From the NCBI GenBank assembly GCA_024640885.1, contig JAHEEC010000001.1, positions 16,624 through 80,623 on the forward strand: a DNA stretch of 64,000 nt, read 5' to 3'. Positions within the stretch are counted from its first letter, which is position 1. Each line of letters begins with the position of its first letter. Shown here piece after piece: positions 17,695 through 27,999 of this stretch. Made by a program: the position numbers and the translations under genes. The notes under the pieces were generated by a model that saw nothing but the letters and a program-made list of their open reading frames with translations, did not search any database and was not told the origin of the DNA. The DNA is from Bacteroidota bacterium (GTDB lineage: Bacteria > Bacteroidota > Bacteroidia > Bacteroidales > GCA-2748055).

Positions 17695-20043
17695 ATGATT
17701 AGAATGTATTGTTATATCATCCTTCTTTCCCTGGCTGCCCGAGGCACGGTCTCATGGGCCCAGTCACCCGATTTTAGCGGGATCAAGGTGATGCTCAATC
17801 CAGGGCACGGCGGTCATGATTCGGATGACCGGGGCATGCCTAACGGGTTCTGGGAATCAGAAGGAAATCTGACCAAAGGCCTGGTGCTGAGGGACCTTCT
17901 TCAGGACCGTGGTTGCGAAGTGATCATGTCAAGGGTCGAGAACCAAACGGAAGATGACCTGCCGCTTTCCCAGATCGCAGCCATAGCCAACGAAAACAAT
18001 GTGGATCTGTTCCTCTCCATCCACAGCAATGCCGGGACCCAATCATCCAACTACCCGCTCACGATCTTCAATGGCACCAGTGACAATCCGGCCAATCCCA
18101 AAGCCAAAACCTGGGCCCAGGCATTGTGGGAGCAGCTGATCACCAATCAGGCCACATACTGGACCCACATCAATCCCCATTATATGGGGGACCTGACCCT
18201 GAATCCCGACTGGACCTACGGTTATGGGGTACTCTACCCCTTGCAGGTGCCCGGAATAATATCAGAAGGCAGTTTCCACGATTACAGGCCTGAAATGGAC
18301 AGGCTTCTTAGCCTGGATTACAGGAAACAGGAGGCCTACCAGATGTTCTATGCAATGACCACCTATTTCGGACTTTCCGGGAGGGAGCCCTACGGGAACA
18401 TTTCGGGCATAATCCGTGACTCACTGCTGACAAAAGATGATTATTCCAACGCGGGATCGCCTGATAAATACCGCACCGTAAATGGATCTTTGGTAGAAAT
18501 ATTGGAAACCGGAGCCACCTGTCAAGTGGATACCCTCAATACCGGTTTTTTCATGTTTGACAGTATCTCCCCGGGTGATTACCACCTGGTGTTTGGAGCA
18601 AAAGACTATTTCAGCGACACCGTGCCTGTTGCAGTGCACATGCATGGGTTTACCTATGTGAACCAGTGGCTGCGGGCTGATAAGACCATGGCTCCAAAGA
18701 TCATTTCACGCACACCCGCCGGCGAAGATCCTATCCCATGTTTTGACCCGGTTTCCTTTACCTTCAACATGAATATGGATTCGGCGAGCGTGGCAGAGGC
18801 ATTTTCCATTATACCTGCCATGGAGGGGACCTTTTCATGGGACAAATCTTACCTGCATGTGACATTTCAGCCCAGTGTGCCCTATGAGACGGAAACACGC
18901 TATGAGGTAAGTCTGGATACCACCGCACAGCATCAATGGGGTGTAAATCTGGACACTTCCGTTCATTTCACTTTTCTGACCGGCAACAGGAACAGGTACC
19001 TGATCGAATCCTCATTCCCCAATGACGGGCAGGAGGGTGTGAGTCCATACCTGCAGTTCAGGGTTGTGTTCGATGCACCATTGAACAATTCATCCCTGAT
19101 CGATGCGGTTACCATCGTGGCCGAAGACGGGGCGGGGCTTTCCACCAAGGGGGCAACCATCCTGACGGTGGATGAAAAAGGTCATTATTATTTCTCTCCC
19201 GAGTCGGATCTCGGGTTCAATAAATCCTATACCCTTGTTGTGGCAGGATCGGTGCAGGATGCTGACAATATACCCCTTGTGGACACCATCCGGATCGGAT
19301 TCAGTACCATGGAGGAGCCGGGGGCGATCACCATCCTGGATGAATTTGACGATGTGGACCAGTGGAGCATCGATTCCGGGGCAAGCCAGGGGATTGATGA
19401 CTCCTCATTTCTTTACAGGTGGAAAAAGAATTACCTGTCAGGGAGCGCCAGCATGCTTGTGAGGTACAATTTTCTCTCTGATCAGGCCAGCCTTACATTC
19501 AAACCAGCTGAACCGCTGCTCCTGGATTCCAGATCACCGGACATTGGCATTTGGATATGGGGCGACCTGGGCCAAAACCGGATTATTCTGGGATTTGACA
19601 ATGGCGCAGAAAAAGAGCTTTGCCAGGTCGATTTTGCAGGATGGGCCTACCACCTTAAAGCATTGCCCGAGGGCGCCGGATCACTGATATATATCAGACT
19701 CTCCGTTGAGACAGGCGGGACCCGCACAGGCGATCTCTATTTTGATGCACTCCATCAACCCGGGATCACCGACTTCATCCGAACCGACGGGTCATCCTCC
19801 ATCCATGCCTATCCCAACCCGGTCACCGGTTCCATTCTTTACCTGGAAGGATTGCCTCAAAAAGCTTTTCATTATGATATTTACAGCGTGAATGGAACCA
19901 TAGCCCAGACGGGGCGGATGGATCCCGGGGAGTGTTCCATCGAGCTCACTGCCTCCACCATGGAACAACCATTCTTTATCATCCATATTTTCAATGAAGA
20001 GACCGAATACTCCATGCGAATCACGGCCCCCGTCGGGAAGTAA
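17695..20043 (+). CDS. Secreted N-acetylmuramoyl-L-alanine amidase (Amidase_3), multidomain, T9SS
   Basis: 782 residues with a signal peptide ending near SWAQ. Residues ~28-225 are an Amidase_3 zinc domain: NPGHGG (His ligand), FWESEGNLTK (Glu ligand), SIHSNAG (His ligand) and IISEGSFHD (catalytic Glu). It would cut the bond between MurNAc and L-Ala. It continues with a carboxypeptidase-regulatory-like segment (~232-325), two SbsA-type Ig-like domains (~330-540), a jelly-roll-like module (~543-690, DEFDDVDQWSIDSG, possible carbohydrate binding) and a T9SS C-terminal domain with HAYPNPVTGSILYL. Secretion through T9SS would place the amidase outside the cell, pointing to use of foreign peptidoglycan. 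It is 11 bases after the preceding gene and 45 before susC. Confidence 0.9.
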   Translation: MIRMYCYIILLSLAARGTVSWAQSPDFSGIKVMLNPGHGGHDSDDRGMPNGFWESEGNLTKGLVLRDLLQDRGCEVIMSRVENQTEDDLPLSQIAAIANENNVDLFLSIHSNAGTQSSNYPLTIFNGTSDNPANPKAKTWAQALWEQLITNQATYWTHINPHYMGDLTLNPDWTYGYGVLYPLQVPGIISEGSFHDYRPEMDRLLSLDYRKQEAYQMFYAMTTYFGLSGREPYGNISGIIRDSLLTKDDYSNAGSPDKYRTVNGSLVEILETGATCQVDTLNTGFFMFDSISPGDYHLVFGAKDYFSDTVPVAVHMHGFTYVNQWLRADKTMAPKIISRTPAGEDPIPCFDPVSFTFNMNMDSASVAEAFSIIPAMEGTFSWDKSYLHVTFQPSVPYETETRYEVSLDTTAQHQWGVNLDTSVHFTFLTGNRNRYLIESSFPNDGQEGVSPYLQFRVVFDAPLNNSSLIDAVTIVAEDGAGLSTKGATILTVDEKGHYYFSPESDLGFNKSYTLVVAGSVQDADNIPLVDTIRIGFSTMEEPGAITILDEFDDVDQWSIDSGASQGIDDSSFLYRWKKNYLSGSASMLVRYNFLSDQASLTFKPAEPLLLDSRSPDIGIWIWGDLGQNRIILGFDNGAEKELCQVDFAGWAYHLKALPEGAGSLIYIRLSVETGGTRTGDLYFDALHQPGITDFIRTDGSSSIHAYPNPVTGSILYLEGLPQKAFHYDIYSVNGTIAQTGRMDPGECSIELTASTMEQPFFIIHIFNEETEYSMRITAPVGK

Positions 20044-20088
20044 GGGAGGAGCATAAAAAAAGGGAACAGAAAAGTAAACCAGAGACAC

Positions 20089-23000
20089 ATGAACAGGATA
20101 TTCACGATTATCACATTGGCGCTTATTTCCACGGGTCTGCTCGGGCAGGTCCGGACCATCACCGGAAAAGTGGTTGACCAGGCAGGGCTTCCCATGATCA
20201 GTGCCACAGTTGTTGTTCAATCGGAGTCGGGAGCCTCACAGAACGGAACCACCACCGATCTGGAGGGTTCTTTCACATTGAACATCCCCGAAGGATCCAA
20301 TACGCTTCTTGTATCCTATATGGGGTATGAAGGTAAATCGGTGGATATTTCAGGGAAAACAAATGTTGAAATCACCATGGTCCAATCCACCACCCAGCTG
20401 GAGGATGTGGTAGTCACTGCCCTGGGGATCAAGAAAGAAAAGAAAGCCCTGGGATATGCTTTCTCGGATGTAAATGGAGAGGAATTAACCACAAACAGGG
20501 ATGTAAACTTCATCAATTCCATCAGCAACAAAGTGGCCGGGGTCAATATTACCCAGACCGCCGGAGGCGCAGGTACGTCATCCAGGATTATCATCCGCGG
20601 GATCAAATCTCTTTCTACGGAAAGCCAGCCACTCATCGTGGTCGACGGCGTACCCATGGACAATTCTTCAGACGGGGCCTCCTGGCTGGGCGGCCTGGAT
20701 TACGGAAACAGTCTGATGGGGATCTCCCCGGACGATATAGAGACCATGTCGGTGTTAAAGGGCCCTAATGCTGCTGCACTCTATGGGTCCAGGGCCGCAA
20801 CCGGTGTAATCCTCATCACCACCAGGCAGGGGAGTCAGAAGAATCAGCTCAGGGTTACAATAAACTCAAATTTCATGATCGACAGGGCCTACGTGGTCGC
20901 TGATTACCAGAACGAATATGGTTCCGGTTTTGGCGGAAGCATTCAAAAGCAGGCACTGAGCGAAACACAGAGGGAAGAACATGGAGTTGATTCAGCATAT
21001 TTCTATTACAGCACCGGAAGCTGGGGCCCAAAAATGGACGGGACCATGGAGGTGCTGAACTGGAACAACAAATTCACTGCCCTCACGCCCCAGCCTGACA
21101 ATGTGAAGGATTATTTCAACAACGGCTACACCTTCACCAATTCTGTGGCCGTGGAAAGCGGAACGGAAAAATTCAACTGGCGGGCTTCAGCCAGCATTCT
21201 GAATAACAGTGGTCTGAAACCCAACAGCACCTATGACCGAAAAACGATCAATTACAATATGAATTCAAAATTGAATCGCTTTCTCAGTCTGAGCTTTAAA
21301 GCAAATTACATCCGGGAAGATGCCTTCAACCGGGTGGGCCAGGGAGACTCGCGCACAGGGGCAAGAACCTTTATCTGGATGCCCCGGAGCATCAATATTC
21401 ATACCCTTAAGGATGATTACAAAAGTGTCAACGGTTACGAGCAAAACTGGTACTTCGATAGCGACTGGCATACAAATCCTTACTGGGAAGCGTATGAAAA
21501 CTACAACAATGACCACAAGGACCAGTTCAACGGCTATGCAAAAATCGACCTGGAGATCACCCCGTGGCTAAAAGGTTTTATGCGCACCAGCATGGACACT
21601 TATGTCTCGAAACGTTATCTAAGGGTGGCAAACAATGCACTCAGGGCCAACGGTGAGGGCGCCTTTACCGAACAATGGATCAACTACCGGTCATTGAACC
21701 ATGATTTCCTGCTGACTGCAGAAAAAGGCATTGGCGAGAACTTCAATTTCTATCTTAACGCAGGGGGTAACTATTACAATTACTTCGTTGATTACCAGTC
21801 ATCTTCCATCGTGGGACTGGCGGTTCCCAATTTCTTTTCCCTGAATAATCCCAAGTATCCGGCTGAAACATCGGTTGGTACCTCCCGCAGGCAAAAAGTG
21901 ATCCAATCGTTTTATGGATCGGCCCAGATCAGTTTCAAGCACTGGTTGTACACCGAGATTACCGCCCGAAATGACTGGTCCTCCACCCTCCCTGCTGACA
22001 ACAACTCCTACTTTTATCCTTCTGTAAATACAAGCCTGGTATTCTCGGAATTGTTGGGAATGGATGAGAAAATAATGAGTTTTGGCAAGGTGCGGTTCTC
22101 ATATGCATACGTGGGCAATGATACTGATCCCTACAGAACCTCCACAGTTTTCATTAGCCAGCAATACGGAGAGGTACCCGCAGTTTACCTGACCGGCCAG
22201 CGGGGCAATCCGGATTTGATGCCTGAGCGGACCGGCTCCTGGGAAGTGGGAACCGATTTGCGGTTCTTTATGAACAGGCTCAACCTGGATTTGACCTATT
22301 ACAATGAGACCACCTTTGATCAGATTGTCTCCGCCGAGATCTCAAAAGCTTCAGGGTTCGCCCAGGTGGTGACCAATGGTGGTGAAATCTCTAACAAAGG
22401 CGTTGAGGTGCAGATGAACTTCGCCCCTGTCCAGTCTGCCCACCTTAAATGGGATCTCTCCATGAACTTTGCCAAAAATAAAAACATGGTGCTATCCCTG
22501 GCGGGGGGATTGTCACAATTAACCATCACCAATGAAAGCCAGATCGACATCGTGGCAGTGCCGGGAAGGCCTTACGGGGAGATCCTGGGGACCCGGCTTG
22601 CACGCTATCATCGTACCGACGAGGCAGGCAATGTGATCGATGACCCGCAAAACGGCCGGCCGTTGATCGGGGATGACGGGTATTACATCCAGGATGTGAG
22701 AGATGTCATCGGGAATATTACCCCCGACTGGACCGGCGGAATCATGAGCAACCTCTCCTATAAGAACATCACCTTCTCCTTTTCCATCGGGGTCCAGAAG
22801 GGTGGAAACCTCTTTTCTAAAACAAACAAATACGGGTTGGACAACGGACAGTTCGTGCAAACCCTTGAAGGAAGGGAATCCTGGTATGCTGCCACCAATG
22901 ATGAACAGATGATGGGCAGGGTGGGGCTTTATAACTCCGATGGAACACCGATGCTGGACGGCAATGGCAAACAGATGTTCGATCCCGGGGGTTCCGATCC

Positions 23001-23367
23001 GGTAGGCTATGTGGCAGACGGCGTGCTGACTGATGGCTCGGAAAACACCAGGGGCATCGATCCCCAGATGTTCTGGCATCAACGAAAATGGGGAGGCATT
23101 GCCGAGCTCGATGTATACGATGCTTCCTATGTAAAGTTAAGGGATGTGACCCTCAATTATAACCTTCCTTCCAGGTGGTTGGGTAAAGGATTTATCAAGA
23201 GCGCTTCCCTGGCCCTGATTGGGAAAAACCTCTGGCTCATCTACAGCGGGGTGCCAAACATCGATCCCGAATCTTCCTTCACTTCCAACAACAACGGGAT
23301 CGGACAGGAGTATGCTGCCATGCCCACCACCAGGTCGGTAGGATTTAACCTGAAACTTGTATTTTAA
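20089..23367 (+). CDS. SusC/RagA-type TonB-dependent outer-membrane transporter
   Basis: 1092 residues. Signal peptide MNRIFTIITLALISTGLLGQ, then a CarboxypepD_reg-like domain (ITGKVVDQAGLPMISATV..., ~23-105). A plug domain follows with EDVVVTALGIKKEKKALGYA, RIIIRGIKSL and PLIVVDGVPMDN, and a long TonB-dependent beta-barrel ends in a terminal aromatic (LKLVF). SusC proteins import oligomers too large for porins, with a SusD lid and TonB energy. The SusD partner starts on the next base. Context (amidase, GHL10, kinase-MurQ) predicts muropeptide or amino-sugar fragments as cargo. The sequence alone shows only the transporter class. Confidence 0.96.
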   Translation: MNRIFTIITLALISTGLLGQVRTITGKVVDQAGLPMISATVVVQSESGASQNGTTTDLEGSFTLNIPEGSNTLLVSYMGYEGKSVDISGKTNVEITMVQSTTQLEDVVVTALGIKKEKKALGYAFSDVNGEELTTNRDVNFINSISNKVAGVNITQTAGGAGTSSRIIIRGIKSLSTESQPLIVVDGVPMDNSSDGASWLGGLDYGNSLMGISPDDIETMSVLKGPNAAALYGSRAATGVILITTRQGSQKNQLRVTINSNFMIDRAYVVADYQNEYGSGFGGSIQKQALSETQREEHGVDSAYFYYSTGSWGPKMDGTMEVLNWNNKFTALTPQPDNVKDYFNNGYTFTNSVAVESGTEKFNWRASASILNNSGLKPNSTYDRKTINYNMNSKLNRFLSLSFKANYIREDAFNRVGQGDSRTGARTFIWMPRSINIHTLKDDYKSVNGYEQNWYFDSDWHTNPYWEAYENYNNDHKDQFNGYAKIDLEITPWLKGFMRTSMDTYVSKRYLRVANNALRANGEGAFTEQWINYRSLNHDFLLTAEKGIGENFNFYLNAGGNYYNYFVDYQSSSIVGLAVPNFFSLNNPKYPAETSVGTSRRQKVIQSFYGSAQISFKHWLYTEITARNDWSSTLPADNNSYFYPSVNTSLVFSELLGMDEKIMSFGKVRFSYAYVGNDTDPYRTSTVFISQQYGEVPAVYLTGQRGNPDLMPERTGSWEVGTDLRFFMNRLNLDLTYYNETTFDQIVSAEISKASGFAQVVTNGGEISNKGVEVQMNFAPVQSAHLKWDLSMNFAKNKNMVLSLAGGLSQLTITNESQIDIVAVPGRPYGEILGTRLARYHRTDEAGNVIDDPQNGRPLIGDDGYYIQDVRDVIGNITPDWTGGIMSNLSYKNITFSFSIGVQKGGNLFSKTNKYGLDNGQFVQTLEGRESWYAATNDEQMMGRVGLYNSDGTPMLDGNGKQMFDPGGSDPVGYVADGVLTDGSENTRGIDPQMFWHQRKWGGIAELDVYDASYVKLRDVTLNYNLPSRWLGKGFIKSASLALIGKNLWLIYSGVPNIDPESSFTSNNNGIGQEYAAMPTTRSVGFNLKLVF

Positions 23368-24921
23368 ATGATGCGGATTATGATCATACTAAAACAGAAA
23401 TGCCTGTGGTTACTGGCAGGGTTCATGCTCTTTGGCTGCACCAAGAATTTTGAGGAGATCAATACCAACCCCAACAATCCGGCTACCTCTGACTCAGATT
23501 ACATCTTCAATTATGTCGTCAAGGAAGGTGCCGGAGAATATGGATTGCAGAGCAGTTACAATATCACCTATATCCAACACTGGATCATGCAGACCTCTGC
23601 AGTCTGGGGCAATTCCACAATGCCTCCCTACACGCTGTTTGATCAATACAGGATACAAAACCTGTGGGAGTATTATTACTCGAACCTCTTGTTGAATTGC
23701 AAGATCCTCGAAAAAATGACCTCCAACGAGCCTGAAGACGTGAATAAATTCCAGGCAGCACGGATCTGGAAAGCCTATTGCTTTCACAGGGTAACCGACC
23801 TTTGGGGGGACGTGCCCTACTCGCAAGCATGGAAGCTCATCGATGAATACAATCCTCAGAACATCTCCCCCGCCTACGATTCCCAGGAGGAAATTTACCG
23901 GGCCTTGCTTGATGAACTGAAAGAGGCTTCCGAATCCATGGATCCTTCCAAGGGATTTTATACCAATGACATGCTATTTGACGGTGATATTGACCGGTGG
24001 ATCATTTTTTCCAATTCACTCCGGCTCAGGCTTGCAGTTCGCAGCGGAAACCAGGAGGTAATCCAGGAGCTCTTATCCGATGATCTTCTCATCTCCTCAA
24101 ATGGAGAGAGTGCCCAGTTCAATTATATTGAGACCCAGGATGCATGGAATCCTTATTATGGGCTGAACATTGATTCAAAAAACCCATCCAATCCCGAACT
24201 GACCGGCACCACCACCCCCAAGATCAGTGAATTGATGAAACTGCAGCTGGAGGGCACCGGCGATCCAAGGCTGGCAATTTACGCCCAGCCTATTGAACTG
24301 GACAACATGACGATCCGCGGTGTCCCCAATCTCATGGATGCCACCAAAAAAGAGAACCAGGCCATGGGAATGGGTGTGTCGAGCACTTCATACATAGGCA
24401 CCTTCTTTTCGGGCAACCCGACCTACACCAACCAGCTGCTTACATATGCCGAGGTCTGTTTTCTCAGGGCAGAGGCCGCTTTCAGGGGCTGGAGCACCGA
24501 AAATACGAGAGACTGGTATGAAAAGGGGGTCAGAAGTGCGCTTTCATATTATAATATCCCGGAACAGGATGCTGAACTTTTCCTGGCCAACGGCGGGGTT
24601 TTCAACAACTCCCTGGAACAGATCATTGTGCAGAAATGGATTGTGCTCTATCTGAATGGATGGGAATCCTTCGCAGAATACAGGCGGACCGGGTTTCCCC
24701 AGTTAAAAAAATATGACCTGGTCCTTGACGGGATTAAGATTGAAAGTGCTGAATGGGTGGATGTGCCCCGTGAATATGTTCCAGGCAGATTGCCTTACCC
24801 GGATGATGAGATCGACCTGAACCGGGAGAACTATGAGAAAGCTGTTCAGAACCAGGGCGGCGACTCATATTATCAGCAGGTTTGGTGGTCAAGAAAATTT
24901 GGTGATATTGCGTATAAGTAG
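23368..24921 (+). CDS. SusD/RagB-like nutrient-binding outer-membrane lipoprotein
   Basis: 517 residues. The N-terminus is a lipoprotein signal with lipobox LFGC followed by TKNFEEINTNPNNPA, which is typical of the SusD-like_2 branch. The helical TPR-type scaffold is suggested by FLRAEAAFRGW and the C-terminal RLPYPDDEIDLNRENYEKA segment common to SusD proteins. It starts immediately after the SusC stop, so translation is coupled. It would sit as a lid over the SusC barrel and bind the ligand. Downstream, a GHL10 gene follows after 12 bases. Confidence 0.95.
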   Translation: MMRIMIILKQKCLWLLAGFMLFGCTKNFEEINTNPNNPATSDSDYIFNYVVKEGAGEYGLQSSYNITYIQHWIMQTSAVWGNSTMPPYTLFDQYRIQNLWEYYYSNLLLNCKILEKMTSNEPEDVNKFQAARIWKAYCFHRVTDLWGDVPYSQAWKLIDEYNPQNISPAYDSQEEIYRALLDELKEASESMDPSKGFYTNDMLFDGDIDRWIIFSNSLRLRLAVRSGNQEVIQELLSDDLLISSNGESAQFNYIETQDAWNPYYGLNIDSKNPSNPELTGTTTPKISELMKLQLEGTGDPRLAIYAQPIELDNMTIRGVPNLMDATKKENQAMGMGVSSTSYIGTFFSGNPTYTNQLLTYAEVCFLRAEAAFRGWSTENTRDWYEKGVRSALSYYNIPEQDAELFLANGGVFNNSLEQIIVQKWIVLYLNGWESFAEYRRTGFPQLKKYDLVLDGIKIESAEWVDVPREYVPGRLPYPDDEIDLNRENYEKAVQNQGGDSYYQQVWWSRKFGDIAYK

Positions 24922-24933
24922 CCCTTTAGGAAA

Positions 24934-27900
24934 TTGAAAAAATACTTGATCATAACGGGAATCTTCGTGTGTGCGGCGCACTTTGTTTTGTTTGCACAGG
25001 AAGAGGGCAAACGCGAGCTGCGTTCAGCGTGGGTGGCCACCGTCGCCAACATTGACTGGCCCCGGTATGAACACCGGAACAATCCGGATGCTCAGAAAGC
25101 GGACCTGATCAGGATGCTGGATTTATTCAGTGCCATGCACATGAATTCCATATTCCTTCAGGTTCGTCCGGAATGTGATGCGCTTTATCAATCGGCTTTT
25201 GAACCATGGTCCAGGTTCCTTACATGGACCCAGGGAGACGACCCGGGATACGATCCGCTGGGTTTTGCACTGGAGGAGGCTCATAAAAGGGGAATTGAGC
25301 TTCATGTCTGGCTGAATCCCTACCGCATCAATGCATCCAGCAGTGATGGCGGAAATTATTACGATCCCTCCCATGTATATATCAAACATCCCGAATGGGC
25401 CATCGCCTATTCCTCTGGAAGGAAGATCCTGAACCCTGGAAAACCCGAGGTAATTTCCTATATAGGATCCATTGTGAGGGATATCGTGACCCACTATTCA
25501 GTGGACGGAGTCCATTTTGATGACTATTTCTATGCGTATGAGGGTACTCCGGCTGCTCTTGATGCCACTGAATACGAAGAATTCGGCGGTGGTATGTCGC
25601 TTGGAGACTGGCGCCGGGATAATGTGAACCGGATGGTAGATACGGTCTATTCCGTCATCCAGGATGTGAATCCCTCCATCAGGTTTGGCGTAAGCCCGTT
25701 TGGAATTTACAGGGACGGGGTGCCGGATGGGATCATCGGATTTGATGCCTACAACGGAATTTACTGCGATCCACTGGCATGGTTGCGCAACCGCAGTGTG
25801 GATTATCTGACTCCCCAGCTCTACTGGCCCACAGGAGGCGCACAGGATTTTGAAACGCTTGTCAACTGGTGGGCTGACTCTCTCTATCATTATGACAGGC
25901 ACCTTTATCCCGGACAGGGATCCTATCGCCTTTCGGCTGATCCGGGATTAAAGAAAGGAATCCTTCCAGATGACTGTCTTCACGAATCAAAGTCTTACAT
26001 GGATCTTTATCTGTCACAAATGGAGGTCCAGGCGCTGAAGGGCACCGGTGATCCGGTGGCCCCATGGACCCTGGGAGAGATCGGGAATCAGATAGATTTC
26101 ATTCGTTCCAACCTTGCAAAAAACGGTCTTGGCAGCGTATTCTTCAGTGCCAAGGATTTTTCCCGTGTGGAAGGACTTGCGGAATATCTGATGGACCACA
26201 AATATACCCATCCGACCCTCATGCCAGAGATGACATGGAAAGCTGACGACACCCCGGATTCCCTTCAAAACATCAGATTCGGGATCATTGACAGTGCCTT
26301 TTACCTGCTGTGGGATCCAGGCCCAATCAGTGGTGAGCGGGTGGCTGTTTATGTTTCTGATGCCGTGACTGATCCGGATTCAATCATCAGTGAACCCCGT
26401 AACCTGCAAATGGTAACATTTCAACAAATGATCCCACTCTCAGACCTGGTTTTTTCCACTGGCAGCAGGATCGCATTAACCACCATTTCGTCCACCGGAA
26501 GAGAGAGTGTACCCACGGCATCACTGGAGCTTGCCCTGGATATGCCAATGGCTGAACTGACCTATCCGGAAAACGGTGATACGCTGATCCGCAAGGATTC
26601 ACTCCGGTGGGTTGCCGACCTCACAAATCCCCGTTTCCAGGTGCAGATTGCAACAAGTGCAATGTTTAACAATATAATCTACACCTCTCCATGGATAAAC
26701 AGGTTTGACTTCCCCCTGGACACCCTGGGGCTTGATGGAGAGATGCCCTATTTCTGGAGGGTACGTGCAAAGGATACAATTTACGGGCCTTTCTCGGAGG
26801 CACGTCAATTTATCACAGGTTATCCGGCGGAGCCACTTTATCTTTCCCCTGAAAACCTTGCCCAGAATGTTTCCACCAAACCCACTATCAGGTGGCTCTC
26901 ATCCCCGCTTACAAATGAGGTAGAGGTGGAGATTTCCAAAAACAGTGAATTCAATCCGAAGGATGCTGAATCATCCTTCCAGGCATCCGGCGGGGTTGGG
27001 ACCCTCACTTCAGAACTCGAAAAAGAGACCTGGTATTACATCCGGATCCGGGGGACCAATAAATTTGGATCAAGCGCCTACAGCACTTTTGCCACATTTA
27101 AAACCACGGCAGGTGAAATCCCGGATGCAGTGCTTCTCTCGCCCGAAGATCTTGCCACGGCAGCCTCATTCGACAGGTTGCAATGGGAAACCACCGCCAC
27201 AGGTGGTTCGGTGACTTTCCAGCTGGAGGTGTCACTGGATGATGCATTTTCCAATCTATTATTCCGGTCTGGCTGGACCAGCCTGGAAGAGCTCCAGATC
27301 GAAGGGTTGAACCTGGAGGGGAAAAGGAGCTATTTCTGGAGGGTAAAAGCGAAAAATGAATTTGGGGAGGGAGAGTATTCGGCACCCCGGATCTTTACTG
27401 CAGGTTATCCCACAAGGCCAAAAATTTCTGAACCAGCACATCTTTCAGAAGGAGTTGAAGCCAACCCTGTGATTGGCTGGATCGCTGATGAAGATTCCGA
27501 TTCAATCCTGGTGGAGTGCTCCGAACAGAGTGACTTCGGTACAATTGCCCACGCTGAAAAGTTTGTGGCATCGACGGGTTCTGCAAGGATTTCAGCATCC
27601 CTGAAAGGATTTACCTGGTATTACTGCCAGGTCCGGGCGGAAAATGAATTCGGCAGCAGTCTTTACAGTGCCAAAAAGTATTTTATGACCGGTGAAGGAA
27701 CGGCTGTAGATCCTGCCTGGATGGTGCAGGATAACCTGCAGGTGTATCCTGTTCTTTTAAGTGGAGGAGAACTGCATATCAGAGGCCGTTTCCAGGTCCG
27801 TGACCGGATGGCCCTGGTAATAATAAACCAGGAGGGCCGGGAGATCTACCAGGATGTGATCCGCACCCGTCCGGATGACCTGACCATCGATGAAGAGGTT

Positions 27901-27990
27901 GAATTTGAACGGTTCCCGGGACCGGGTATCTATTTTGTAAGAATTAGCAGCAAGACCATCAATGAAGTCAGGGTAATTATTGTCAATTAA
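24934..27990 (+). CDS. Secreted GHL10 glycosidase with Fn3-like repeats and T9SS-type end
   Basis: 1018 residues, starting at TTG (24934) after an AGGA motif. The signal peptide MKKYLIITGIFVCAAHFVLFAQ supports this start. Residues ~25-430 form the GHL10 catalytic barrel: ELRSAWVATVANIDWPRYEH, HVWLNPYRIN, VHFDDYFYAYEG, RFGVSPFGIY and LTPQLYWP. Several Fn3-like domains follow with repeated FWRVRAKD/FWRVKAKN and WYYIRIRG/WYYCQVRA strands (~540-920). The last ~90 residues (LQVYPVLLSGGELHIRG...) look like a T9SS sorting domain. It is the second GHL10 enzyme of the locus and differs from the first by this long C-terminal extension. DigH-like glycan cleavage is the likely activity. Confidence 0.88.
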   Translation: MKKYLIITGIFVCAAHFVLFAQEEGKRELRSAWVATVANIDWPRYEHRNNPDAQKADLIRMLDLFSAMHMNSIFLQVRPECDALYQSAFEPWSRFLTWTQGDDPGYDPLGFALEEAHKRGIELHVWLNPYRINASSSDGGNYYDPSHVYIKHPEWAIAYSSGRKILNPGKPEVISYIGSIVRDIVTHYSVDGVHFDDYFYAYEGTPAALDATEYEEFGGGMSLGDWRRDNVNRMVDTVYSVIQDVNPSIRFGVSPFGIYRDGVPDGIIGFDAYNGIYCDPLAWLRNRSVDYLTPQLYWPTGGAQDFETLVNWWADSLYHYDRHLYPGQGSYRLSADPGLKKGILPDDCLHESKSYMDLYLSQMEVQALKGTGDPVAPWTLGEIGNQIDFIRSNLAKNGLGSVFFSAKDFSRVEGLAEYLMDHKYTHPTLMPEMTWKADDTPDSLQNIRFGIIDSAFYLLWDPGPISGERVAVYVSDAVTDPDSIISEPRNLQMVTFQQMIPLSDLVFSTGSRIALTTISSTGRESVPTASLELALDMPMAELTYPENGDTLIRKDSLRWVADLTNPRFQVQIATSAMFNNIIYTSPWINRFDFPLDTLGLDGEMPYFWRVRAKDTIYGPFSEARQFITGYPAEPLYLSPENLAQNVSTKPTIRWLSSPLTNEVEVEISKNSEFNPKDAESSFQASGGVGTLTSELEKETWYYIRIRGTNKFGSSAYSTFATFKTTAGEIPDAVLLSPEDLATAASFDRLQWETTATGGSVTFQLEVSLDDAFSNLLFRSGWTSLEELQIEGLNLEGKRSYFWRVKAKNEFGEGEYSAPRIFTAGYPTRPKISEPAHLSEGVEANPVIGWIADEDSDSILVECSEQSDFGTIAHAEKFVASTGSARISASLKGFTWYYCQVRAENEFGSSLYSAKKYFMTGEGTAVDPAWMVQDNLQVYPVLLSGGELHIRGRFQVRDRMALVIINQEGREIYQDVIRTRPDDLTIDEEVEFERFPGPGIYFVRISSKTINEVRVIIVN

Positions 27991-27999
27991 AACAAAAAG

